Under the pieces are notes generated by a model that did not search any database, was not told the DNA's origin, and saw only the letters and a list, made by a program, of their open reading frames with translations. From Plasmodium coatneyi (taxonomy: Eukaryota; Apicomplexa; Aconoidasida; Haemosporida; Plasmodiidae), in the NCBI RefSeq assembly GCF_001680005.1, contig NC_033568.1:1240001-1304000 (forward strand): a stretch of 64,000 nt of DNA, read 5' to 3'. How positions within the stretch are numbered: position 1 is the first letter of the stretch; the number at the start of each line of letters is the position of its first letter. Below are positions 22,901 through 34,219 of this stretch, one piece after another. Made by a program: the position numbers and the translations under genes.

Positions 22901-25039
22901 AGGCAAATATAAATTATAGAAGTTCACAAATTCAAGACAAAAAGAAAATATATAGAGTTCAAAATTGTACTAAGAAGGAAACACCATACTACTGTTACTC
23001 ATATGAATCAAATGGGAAAAAAAAGAAAAGGAAGAGGAACACCTTCACAGGATATGAGGTATGATTTGAAAAGGGAGGACTACCTTAAAATATTCCTCCT
23101 GCGTTAAAATCTGGTGGCCCTCTGTACTATACGTAGAATTCCCTAAGGTCCCCGCTTCCTTGTTTAGCTCCATTCACCTATCCCTTCACTTATTAAATCA
23201 TTCCGTCCACACTATAAGTGGCCACAATTCCTAATTTTGTACATACTTCTCTGAAATGGAGGAATAAGAAACGAAGGGCATATAAGTATCGTGTGCAGAA
23301 TGATAATAATAGTACTAATATATCCACACATGGACAAACAAATGAAAGAGGCACTTTTCAATTAAACAAGCCACTTAAATGAACGCACAACAATGCAAAG
23401 ATATGCATATAGTAGTTCTATTCAAATATGATTTTATTACCTTCCTTTCCATATGGTAACCGAGTACGAAAAAAATACCAAAAATTAGAATTCCATAATT
23501 AATAATTTGTTTGTAATCTACGGGACATATATTACGAGATTCATGGAAGCATACACCCAGATTATTCCTCACTGCCCTCAGTATATGCGCCCTTACGAGA
23601 TCAGATTGCTGTCCTTCCATATTGAATAAATAATACTTTCACCCTTTAAATTAGTGTTCTGAATTCTTGAGTTCCCCCCTATAAATCCATCGCCCGTGTA
23701 ATTCTGAATAGAGTGAAAGAGAATATATGAGTTAATGAAAACACAGTTGCGTGAAGTCGTACGGACAGGGTTCAGGATATGCGCCATATAAGAACTCCGA
23801 AGGATGAAACACAAACGGAAGTACATGTTTCCAGATGGACCCACGCAACGGATACGCGCATGACACTTGGACGATATTTAACATGGTTGCACAATGCTCA
23901 TAAACCAAATACTAACGGAGGAAGCACGCGTGAGGGAACAAAAATTAAATACAAGCGGCTTACTACTATTTCCGTGCCAGAATAAACCATAGGGTTCGCA
24001 CTTCCGTTTAAATACTGTTCTGTATATTGAAACAGATGCCACAGGAATGTTACTACTTCCTTCCCTCCTAAAGTGGTAATCCTTAATACTTTAATGAATA
24101 TTTGAATTTATTTCCCCTTCAACCTGACATTTTATTAAAAGTTTAACTATGTAATTTCGTTTAAAACAATTAAAGAAGCATTAACAGAATTTTACAGTTT
24201 GTTCCAATTATGCTACTGTTCACTATGGTTTGAATTTAATTTTTCCTTCACCGTTCTTTTAATTAAAATTTATTCTATTATTTTCCGGTTTAATTTTTTC
24301 CTTACTATTTTTCACTTAATTTTTTTTTACACTGATTTTTTATTTAATTTTTTTTTCCCATATATTACTGAAATTATTACGCTGTTCTTTTCAGCAGCAT
24401 TTCCTTCTTCCTTGTGCATCATGTCGAAAATAATTCTTTCCCCCTATTTCGTATGCAAGTATAATAAAAATGTGAAGATGTGAACATTGCAACCTGTACA
24501 AATAGACTTCAGAAGCAAATTAGAAGATTGCGAGCAGTTCTTTTGGGAGGGGGACTAAGGAATAGATGTTGAATTTGTACTATGTTGACACATAAATTTT
24601 CCTTTATTCCGCAACTACTTTTATTATGTATCCGGTGGGAGATTAATGTCAGTGAGAGGTTATCAAAAGGAGCCATATGCTATTTTAATATTGTTAGTAT
24701 TTAACACAAAACTGAAATACATAGAGTATATGAATTCAGACATACAGAAAAAGGAAGTATATTTAAGAAAGGAAAAAAATGCTGCATTATTTACATTACA
24801 TGTGAGTATTGCCCTGTGTAATATAGAAGAGTAGAATGAAGCCCAGTGGGACCACCTGAAGAATACAGAAAATACCTATACCATTGCGTATATGGTAAAA
24901 AATGTAAAATGTATGTAATATACGTGGGCGCATATGGACTACAGCATAGTTGGGTGGACGCAATTCTAGATATTGCCCGGAAGAATTCCCATGTGAAACA
25001 TTCAATAACTCCTTAGAATTTTAGTATCATAATGTCAAC
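19944..25039. other. Five-kilobase gene desert
   Basis: No intact gene can be supported. The sequence is AT-rich but of higher complexity than the other spacers: few long homopolymers and almost no TA microsatellites from 20600 to 24100, with stops dense in all frames. A T-rich segment lies at 24200-24380. One fragment on the minus strand at 23420-23620 resembles a transmembrane exon ending at a GTAATA donor. The region could be the worn-out body of a former multi-exon gene, a non-coding transcript, or a structural element. Confidence 0.5.
23420..23620 (-). pseudogene. Possible degenerate membrane-protein exon
   Basis: On the minus strand an open frame of about 67 codons contains Cys residues (GVCFHESRNICP), a hydrophobic stretch (YGILIFGIFFVLGY) and a basic end His-Met-Glu-Arg-Lys directly before GTAATA. 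This is the layout of the transmembrane exon in surface-protein genes here. No in-frame partner exon is clear, and a stop lies shortly upstream. It may be a relic or chance. Confidence 0.25.
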
Positions 25040-25897
25040 ATGTATTCTATTGAAAGAAGAATAATATATTCACTCCTCCTTCTATTATTACTATGCACTG
25101 CTGTTGTAATAGCGGAAACCACGTCAAATGGCTGTTGCACTAATGGAGACACGGTCTCAAGCAGCAGCACAGGGTATTTCCTAGGTCCCCTTTGGACAAA
25201 GTATAAATGCTCGCTGTGCACAATATGTGAAGGAATTCATGCAGGGAGTGGCAGTGCCTACATTGACCACTTGGGCATCGCCCTCCTGCTCTTTATTCTT
25301 TCATCTGTATGGGGTGCCATCCAATTTCTTCTTAGAAAGGTACAATATAAAAACAAAAATACATATTTCGTACTGTTAACATTCTACACTCCATGACATA
25401 TATATGTGGAATATATATTCCACACTCTATGTTATGCATGTAGAATATGGTCCATATATATATGTCATGGAATGTGGAATATATATACATATATACATTG
25501 TATAGATATATATATATACACATATATATACCTTCCTCCCCCCCCCTTCTTTTTTTAGTGGTGTTTATGTTGTCGAAGAAGAAGAAGGACAAGGAACCAT
25601 ATGTCCCATGTAGGTTATAATCAACTTATGGGAGAACCAAATGGACAGCCAATATGCCAAATAGTGTGTCCAGTAGTGTGCGAAGGAACGGGACAACCGT
25701 CTCATCCACCACAGAAAGGACAGCATCAACCACCGGAATATGTGCAACAGCACCAACCTGAATCTGAAGAATCAAACGAAAAGGGGAACGCAAAGGAAGG
25801 AAATAAAAAGATAGGGAATCGTTCATTAGAAAAAACAGGTTTTACGGGGGGCGATGGAGACAGCGATACTCTTCGTGTAAGGTACAATAAAACGTGA
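25040..25897 (+). CDS. Small type I membrane protein with Cys/Arg tail
   Basis: The exons are 25040-25339 and 25559-25897, phase 0, 212 residues. It has an N-terminal signal peptide (LLLLLLLCTAVVIA), a short ectodomain of about 50 residues with paired cysteines (NGCC, KCSLCTIC), a transmembrane helix (about 78-96, IALLLFILSSVWGAI) and Leu-Arg-Lys at the donor. Exon 2 opens WCLCC followed by an Arg run, then a Pro/Gln-rich and Lys/Glu-rich tail. The split just after the helix matches the KIR transmembrane/tail split, but there is no PIR domain. The Cys pair next to basic residues could be palmitoylated. The intron carries a CATATATATG-type microsatellite. I do not recognise the family; red-cell or parasite surface location is inferred. 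Confidence 0.75.
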
Positions 25898-26155
25898 AAG
25901 AGGAAAGGTCTGAGTACAAATTATAAAATTGTCATAGAATTTATGATATTAAATAATTTTTTCTCCTCTTTAGGGTGGAATGTTTTTTTTTTTTTTTTTC
26001 CATATTTGTTCCTTCCTTTTTTTTGTAAGGAAGTATATGAAGAGAACACATGGTACGTACTTCCCTTTTTTTTTTTCTCTCTTTTTTCCTTCTTCCATTA
26101 ATGCCTTTTCTTCCTTCTTTTCTCCTAATGAAAGAAAGACAGAAGGAAAAGGAAC
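25898..26155. other. Short convergent spacer
   Basis: This spacer lies between the plus-strand small membrane gene and the minus-strand KIR gene. T-rich runs lie at 25983-26001 and around 26070-26100. No gene is seen. Confidence 0.5.
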
Positions 26156-27452
26156 TTATCTAATATAAGGAACAGAAAATACTGTGGAAGAGTCCGTTAC
26201 ACTTCCAGTTCCATTTATTGTAGAAGAAATGTCTTCTGCGAATGTGTTAAAGTGACGTTCGATAAATCCTTCTCTCCCTCTTCTTTTATAAGAATTTTTC
26301 TTTGGGAGTAATAATGAAATATACTAAAAGAAAGAAAAAGAAAGGTGAGAGAATGTGAAATATATATATGAATTCGCCCATTTTAACACTCATCATTCAT
26401 GACAATAGAGTTTGCTATTTATACTATGCATGCGGAAGTATGTGTTTGCGTACACTATACGGCCCATAGTGTAAATATATAGTGATCGTAATGATACAAT
26501 TACCTTGTAGAAGAAGAAGGTGATTAAGGGAGTTGCTATTCCAAGGAAGGTATAAGAGGGGATATCCACACTACTGTTGGGAGAAGTTTCATCTTTGGAG
26601 TGTTGTGCACTTGTTTGGGGTGCAAAGGTACTCTGTTCAGTATATTCCTCCCTTTGTAAAAGTTTACAGTCTAATTTTAACTCATGGTCATTCTTAAAGT
26701 TTCCATACCATCTTTTAAATTCCTTGCACCATTCATCATTCTCCTTTTGCATACATTCCATACGCATTGTTCTATAAGCGTGTTTAGCATTCCATAGATA
26801 ATTGGAATAATCATTAGGACATGGTACATTGCTATCTTTCCCTAATTTCGTCTTTATAAATACTTTGTCCTGTTCGTAATCGAACATTATCTTCATTTGA
26901 TTAAAGAAAATTTTACTAATATTAGGATATATATCATTATACTCGTTCCCGACGCTGGAAGACCTGAGTACTTGGCAGATTGTATCCATACACTCTGAGA
27001 ACTTTGCAACCTGATCTGCTGAAGTTATGAATGTACTCCCTATCCAGTAGTATAGGGCAGTATAATACTTATTATCTTCTGAAATTTTATCTCCACCCTT
27101 ACGTACGTAACACAGGGCTTTTATAATTCTATTTGCACTGTCCATCATAATCCCAAGTTCATTTTGCCTCAATCGGAATTGATCCTTCATGTTAGTTGTG
27201 GATTCCTCATATCCATAATAACCATTAGCTCCGTCGAATTGAGCATATAACTGTTTTGAAGGAAATTGACTCACATCGTATTCCTATGGAGGTAATTCAT
27301 AGGGGTGCACATACATTTACATATGTACGTACATGAACAATATATATGTAACATATATATTCACATATATATATATTCCATCCCACTTCCCACTTGCTAC
27401 CACCAGCCCCCTTCCTTTAAACAGGTGGAGATGGATTTGGGTGGTCATCCAT
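26156..27452 (-). CDS. KIR: KIR (PIR) protein, single domain, gene 3
   Basis: The exons (transcript order) are 27452-27423 (tentative), 27283-26504 and 26323-26156, phase 0, about 325 residues. The main exon starts after a CCATAG acceptor and holds a full PIR domain (FPSKQLYAQF, ALCYV, ALYYWIG, YPNISKIFF, WCKEFKRWY), a Ser/Thr-rich linker and a transmembrane helix ending FFFYK at GTAATT. The tail exon follows TTTTAG, opens YISLLLPKK instead of the usual YNLLPSW, contains a basic run and ends SVPYIR, the same ending as gene 1 on the opposite strand. The proposed exon 1 (Met-Asp-Asp-His-Pro and on) uses a weak GTTTAA donor and needs RNA proof. It is a variant antigen by family. Confidence 0.85.
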
Positions 27453-28739
27453 TATTTTTTCTTTCCATCCCTTTTTTTTTTTTTTATTTCTTACTGTCAT
27501 TGTTGCTTATGTGTCCATTCCTTATGTTATAAAATTACATTAAAATTGCCTACTCATGCATTCAACATTGTAGTATGTAAAATTTTTCAAATTATTTCCA
27601 TTATTGGCTTATGGAAGGAATTTTGTCGAACTTCTTTAGATTCTTGAAATAGTATATGTTATACTTCATTTCTGAAAGATAGTAATGTTCTATATAAATG
27701 CATGAAATGATCATAAAATGATTATTTATAAGTTTTGAATGCACAAAGATATAAAAGTAAAGGAGTACACAGGAATAAATGAGAGGAAAAAGGAGGGACC
27801 CAAGTTCTCATACATTCCCTATGCATTACATTATTGGAATTATATTTATTTTATTCCAAAGTATTATTACAATTATTATTTATATGTAAGCACGCCCGTC
27901 CTTTAGTGTATGTATACAGGGGTGAAAACTTTTCTAAAAAAAAATTTGGGATGTATTATTAACTTATTTTTTTTTAGTGTTTGAAATGGATTACTAAAAA
28001 TGGTTATCACATGTAGTTCATTCGTAGAGCATTTTTCACTCTTCCATCTTGTGCTCAAATGTGCATATATTTATTCATATTTAATGAAGAATGTATATTT
28101 ATAGGAGAAATGCCGATGAATATAGTACAGGGAGTGGTATGGATAATGTACATATATGGAAAAAAATATAGGCATGAGTGTATTCATATTTTTGCAGTAT
28201 ACCCTATTCTCAGTTTATAATTGATTCATAATAATAATAATTTGCTCCTTCCTTTTTTTTTTTTCACTTTATTTATAACTTTCCTTTTTCTCCTTCATGA
28301 GAGTACTGTATAATTCATATATATCAAAAAATGTACGTTACGTTATTTGAGCCACTTTTCCCTCTTTCTGCCAGTATAAATCACATTTAAGATGTGAATT
28401 TTTCCCTCTTTTTTATTTTTTCCTTCATTATTTTAATTTCTTCCTTTTTTTTTTAAAATATATAAATACTCTTTTTTGAAAAGGGGTCAGTACTTTTTTT
28501 TTCCTTTCTTCTTTTTTCTTATTTCGTTTTAAGTGTTGTCCTCTTCATGCAGAGAGTTATTCATATAAACAAATTAAAGTAAGAATAAAAAATAAAAAAA
28601 ATATAATAGAGGAACAAAGAAGGAAGGAAATGTCGTTTTTTTTCTTCGCACAGTACATATAAACTGAGCATGGTCATTTATAATTTTGAGGAGGGGAAGA
28701 CATTACAAACTATTCATAAGTAGTGTAATGAAGGAACAA
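27453..28739. other. Intergenic region between two minus-strand KIR genes
   Basis: AT-rich DNA with T-runs (27475-27485, 28250-28264, 28443-28454). No gene is seen. It should contain the promoter of gene 3 and the 3' end of gene 4. Confidence 0.5.
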
Positions 28740-30158
28740 TTATGTGGCATGATAACGTATGTTGTTCCTTCTTTGTTGATGTTGTTGCGTTTTATTGTTT
28801 GTTCTTCTAGGTGGTGGTCTATTATATACAGTGGAAGTGTCTGCCATAGAACCTACTGTTGAAACATCTGTGGAATATTCTGTTAAGGTGTCGTCCAAGT
28901 GGTGATGTCCAGTGGATCTCCTTCTTCCTCTGCTCCTTCCAATGCTGCTCTTCCCAAATTGGTTACCAAACCAAGAAGGTAGAAGATTATACTGAAAAAT
29001 GTTAAAGGAAAAAGGGGAATATGCACCTATACATATATATATACATATGTATATATGTATATATATATGTATATTTTTTTGAATTATAGAGGAATAATTG
29101 TTGTAATTGTTCGTAATGGTTGTAATTATAATTGTAATAGAGCTGATAATTATGTAGTGTTACTTTATATAAAGAAAAAAGGATTAATGGAATTGCTCCT
29201 ACTCCAAGTACAGACGATACGATAGGAGTGGCAGCACTACCACTACCTTCAGAAGAGGATCCACCAGGTAGTGGTGGTGGTGGAGGAGGAGGGGATGGAG
29301 ACCCCTCCTCAGGTTTTGCATCACAACTCAGTTTTGTTATGTCCTGCTGAATGGAGCTACTTTTATGGTTCCAAAATGAGGTACAATAATAATCATCATC
29401 ACCAGAAGTGCTGCTGCTTGTGCAGTGTCCATTTACTTTCTCATATGCTGTATTAAGGGCCTTTTGGTATTTAGTACACTTACCCTCACTAATGGATTTA
29501 TTACCCGTTAGTATTGCATCTAAGTAGACGTGATCTTGCGTATAATTTAACATGAGTCGCATACGATTAAAAAGGGCTTCGTCCACAGTAGCACCTATTT
29601 TAGTGCAATCTCCCTGCACAACGTTCAACTCTTGCAATTTTTTACAAATGATGTTCCAAATAAAAGGAAATAAATCACCCTTATACAGTTTATTAAATAG
29701 TATATCCCCTAACCAACTAAATAAAAAATGAACACGGTGCTCAAACCAAGAGCTATTTCGTCCATTTTTTTGCAAGTTCTTTACGTAGCAAGTAGCCTTC
29801 AGAATGTTATTAACATAGTCCTTAACATCAGTTTGTTCCTGTAGTTTCGGTTTCAGGGCGTCAATGTCGCCATCGGCAACGTTGCTATCGCAGGCGGTGT
29901 CACTGGTGAACCTACTATAGATGTTCAAATTTGAGGATAAGCTTTTCGGAGCGTCCCCCTACAAATATGATGAACGGAATATAAATACACACACAGTCCT
30001 TATGTACCATCATAGCATGCAAAATAAGTGGTACATGCAGCATGCACATACACTACTAAATTATGCATGATTATGTATTAATAAAGAAAGGTGTCAACGA
30101 ACCCCACCTCAAGTAGTTCTTCTATTTTGGATACTGTTACTGCTACTGTTGCTGCCAT
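28740..30158 (-). CDS. KIR: KIR (PIR) protein, single domain, gene 4
   Basis: The exons (transcript order) are 30158-30108, 29958-29164 and 28991-28740, phase 0, 365 residues. Exon 1 encodes Met-Ala-Ala-Thr-Val-Ala and ends Leu-Leu-Glu at a GTGGGG donor. Exon 2 holds one PIR domain (ATCYV, FLFSWLGDILFNKLY, VDEALFNRMRLMLNY, YYCTSFW), a Pro-rich run of about eight prolines, a Gly/Ser-rich stretch and a helix ending SLYK. Exon 3 opens YNLLPSWFGN, has an Arg-rich segment and a long Gln/Asn/Arg tail ending His-Ala-Thr. An overlapping upstream ATG at about 30168 runs into a stop and was not used. Gene family and intron sizes are typical; it is an infected-cell antigen by inference. Confidence 0.88.
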
Positions 30159-31375
30159 TGTTGCTGTTGGTCATGGTTAGAGTTCGTATGGACTCTTCTG
30201 TATATAATGGGCTTATTTTGGTAATTCATTTCTATTCATTCGTGTGGAATATATAATTGGTAGCAATTTTGTCCCATTTGATCCACCCGTATAGGAATAA
30301 TTACGAAGGAATAAGTAGTGAAATTTTTTTACTTTTTTCATAATAATAGTGCACATATTGTTTAATTTTTTAAACAATAATAAAACACATTATATATATA
30401 TATCGCACTATTACATGTGCATGTAATTGAAGGCAGAAATGTAGGAATAAATGTGCTAGGAAATAGCAAAAAAAAATGAGGAAGTTATATTTTTCCGCAT
30501 ATACTCCCTTATTTGCCTATGTGATATATTATTCGGAATTGGTGTCACGCATGATTACTCATAATATTACACTGGTTATTTATTTACATTTACTTATTGT
30601 ATATGTAAGAAAGTGTTAATTTTTCTTCTCCTTCGGAGCAGAAAATTTTAAGCATGCACTACTATTAATTTAATGCTTTACTGTTATTAAAGTAGGTTAT
30701 TAAAAAAAATATTTGTTAATGTGAACAGTATACAGTTTATACGTACAAGGTGTTCCTTTCCTTTCTCCCTTCTCCTCTCACATGTGTACATTGATCCACA
30801 TTCTTTTATGAATAGGTACCATGTGAACTTATAAATAGTAATTGTACACGAGGATATAATGTAGAAAAAGAAAAATAATTGTATCGAATCATATATGTTG
30901 CACAGGAATTGCCTTAATTACATAGGAGAAGAGAACTGTTTATATCTGTACGATAGCATTTTGTACTGTACCACCTTCCTTTTTTTCCATTTATAATCAC
31001 TCAGAAATAATGATTCCTTCTTTTTTTTTTTTTTTTTTTTGTTCCTTCCTTCTTAAGGGAGAAACTCCTTTTTAAAAAGAGGAAAAAACTTCATTATATA
31101 CAAAAATACCTCTATTAATTCATGCATGAAGAAAAATGTTTGCACAATGTTTGTAAAAATTTTGCATACATCACATTATATTATATGTATATATACCATT
31201 ATTTTTTGAGCATTTTACACTCCTTGCTTCCCTATTCTGATTATACATCTGGTGTCCATGCATTTTTCATCTTTTGGGGAATATTATAAAAAAAATATAG
31301 AAGGAACAGCAAATTATATATATATGAAGGCTAAGAAGGAGCATAAATTAAGGTTATATATGTATAAGTTCGGTG

Positions 31376-31412
31376 GAGTTCCATGGTGTTCCATGGTGTT
31401 CCATTGTGTTGA
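31376..31412 (+). repeat. GTTCCATGG short tandem repeat
   Basis: Three consecutive units of about 11 bp reading GGAGTTCCAT, GGTGTTCCAT, GGTGTTCCAT, then a decayed GTGTTGAG. It is a small local expansion of unknown role. Confidence 0.7.
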
Positions 31413-32284
31413 GCTTTGAGTGTTGAGTGTAATATTGATGATATTACAATTATATGAGTGTAAAATTCCCTTTGGAAAAAAATATTTTTCTAATTTTCTA
31501 TAAATAACCATACTATTACACAAGTACTATATATATATACATATATATATATGTTCATATATATATACATATGTATATGCGCTTATATATATGTAGACAT
31601 ATACATATATGTATATATTTGTATGTATATATGTGTACATATATATATATAAGGGCATGTGCACAAGGGAAGTTCATTCAGAGGAAGTATTCCTAATAGA
31701 AGGGGTGAATGAAGGAAGAAGTTGAGTACAGTGGCCCGATTCCCCTTCTGTACTCAAATAGAATTTATTCCATTTTTCTCTTAAACCATTTATACTAGCT
31801 ATTACTTACTTGCTAAATTTTTCTACACATTCTGTGTAGGAATGAGTAAGGTTTATTTTCTACTGGTAGATATACAAACTTCCCATCCCCGAATGACTTG
31901 GATGTATATTGGTTTGCGTCTACATATTCAATTTATATATGTGTAATCATTACATTTCCTCCATATAGAAGGGGAGTGGACACTAGTATCTATTTTAGAT
32001 TACAAAACTAATAAGACGCAGGGAGCACCTTATCTTACCTTATATACATCTGCACCGTTCATCTTTTTTAATGGTGGGTTCGGAGAGAAAGGAACTCTGA
32101 TAATTTTATGATATATGTGTGTGTTTGCGAATGTACTTTACCGTGGGAGTTCCCTACAACGTAGGTACATTATTCCATACGTAACAGTCATATTGTACTC
32201 TGCGTACACAATATAACACCCCATTATGGGGAAATGAAATTTTTATATATAGAATATATATATATATATATATATGGGAGCACA

Positions 32285-32605
32285 TATAAAAGAAGGGGGG
32301 AGTTACCACAATATAAATGCTCCCCCTTCTATTGAAGGGAGCATTCCATTATAAAAGGGTCCACATATATGTATTTGTGAGAGGAGAACATCCCCCATAG
32401 ATGTATGTAGAAGGGATGTACCATATATGTATGGGGAACCAATATGGTACATCCCATATATATATGTATGTATGTGTGGTAGGGGAACATCCTCCATATA
32501 TATGTATGTGTGAGAGGGAAACATTTTCCATATATATGTATGTAGGATGGAGGAAAACATCCCAGATATATATGGTGCATCTATGTGGAGAACGCCTCCC
32601 TTTAA
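32285..32605 (+). repeat. Repeat cluster of CATCCTCCATATATATGTATG units
   Basis: Units of roughly 35-40 bp each contain GGRRAACATYYYCCATATATATG followed by TATGTATGTG, repeated about five times with variation. The left border is a hairpin-like GCTCCCCCTTC...GAAGGGAGC pair at about 32320-32343 and the right border is GCCTCCCTTTAAAGG. Because the units are partly self-complementary, both strands show short open frames that are not genes. Confidence 0.7.
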
Positions 32606-34219
32606 AGGTGTGTGTTGAACCACACACATTACTTTTTGCTTCCCCTATATGTGACGATATCGTCTGGCCGATGGGGACGCAACGGAACAAATAAATTAAT
32701 AATTGTTCATATAAGCATAGTTGTTCTTATGAATAACTTCATATGGCATATATATATATATATATATATATATAGGGGGGGGGGGGAATTGTACACTGTT
32801 CCCACATGTTAAGAATATTCGTATTTTTTCCTTTTTTCTCCTATTAAATACTCTTCAATGAATTCCTCCTTATATGGTCCTATATATATATATAATATTA
32901 TATTATGCGTGACACATATATATCATATTATATTATGTGCACGACACACACCCATCATAATTATTAGAGAATGCATCTACGTCCTCCCCTTTCAAGGGGG
33001 GGGAGCTACCATAATGCTCTTTCCTTGAATAATGTTCTTCTTTTTTATTTTTTCGCACATAGTTATTTGTGTATATATAGATTTTCATGCCGGGAAAAAA
33101 TATAATATGAAATAGAAAAAAGATAATAGTATTATAATGTACAATAATATATATGTAGCAATGAAGGAAGGAAGGAAGGGAATGATTCATGATCAGTTCG
33201 GAAACCCCTTCCATTATATTAAGTAGAAGAAGAAAATTGCACTAAATTAAAAAATATAATATGAATTTAAAAAGTGCAGGAGGAGGAACGGGCAATTAGC
33301 TCAAAACAGTACATAATGTACACATTCCATATATGAATAAATTATTTATAATATATTCAAAGGAAAAACACAACAGAAAAGAAAAAAAAGAGGGGTATAC
33401 AGGCGTGCACAATATAATCTAACTTGGAAAGGGAAGGATAGGGCAAAAGATAAAAACAGAACATAATGTGTATTTCCCCCCACTAAATATGAGCGAATTA
33501 TTTATAGTATACATACCGGAAAAGGAATGAAAAAAAAATAACAATGAAATTCTCTATTACAGAGGAAAGGAATATTATAAAAATGGGTAACCACATGCTT
33601 TTCCTCTTCCTGCTGCACATATATGCATATGAAGTATACACTACACATTTATGTGAGGAATTTTGCACAATTTCTAACGAACACCACTTCTACCCTTTTA
33701 AAAATAATAACAATAAAATATATTAGTAATAGTGTATGTTGGAATTTGTCATCAATAAAAATTGTATGCTTGTATGTACATGGTAACAGAGACGTGTAAA
33801 TCAAAGTACAGTATTCCACAAGGTTCATGTATAATGGAATAATATATAGGTGAAGGTATGTGCGAAATATTCACTTGTTCTTCGTTCTTATTCTATCTTT
33901 TTTTTGCCTGAATAGTTTTTTTATTTTAGTTTTCATTATATGTACATGGTGGCTTAGTAATTATGTGCACATATATAATGATCTTGATATATACATGCAC
34001 ATGTATATAATGTGTTATCGTTGCTTTTAAAAAATTAAAATAAACATATACATTATTGAAGAAAAAAGAAATTAAAAATTCCGCATACACTTCCACGTTC
34101 CATACACTTACAATCATAAAGTGGGCAAAATTTCTGCATACATTCTTTATATTAAATATATAAGCAATATTTGAAGTAAAATATATATACAAAGAAATAT
34201 ATGTGTACACATATAAAAC

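Larger units (their letters stand above)
30159..34219. other. Long divergent spacer between KIR genes 4 and 5
   Basis: Four kilobases with no supported gene. It lies between a minus-strand and a plus-strand KIR gene, so it should hold both promoters. It has a T-run at 31020-31040, short tandem GTTCCATGG words at 31376-31412, TA microsatellites (31525-31655, 32252-32274, 32751-32773), and an ATATATGTATGT repeat cluster at 32280-32600. The short frames inside the repeats are products of the repeats. Confidence 0.5.

Noticed and set aside
29271..29456. Plus-strand open frame across KIR gene 4
   Set aside because: It is a mirror of the Pro/Gly-rich coding region on the minus strand.
32303..32690. 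Several overlapping minus- and plus-strand frames of 80-110 codons
   Set aside because: They are made entirely of the local ATATATGTATG repeats and encode Ile/Tyr/His repeats with no splice or start context.
33544..33726. Small frame with a hydrophobic stretch (HMLFLFLLHIYAY) upstream of KIR gene 5
   Set aside because: It resembles a signal exon, but it ends in a stop and has no donor leading to the KIR exon. The Met-Ala-Glu-Lys exon at 34220 fits better.
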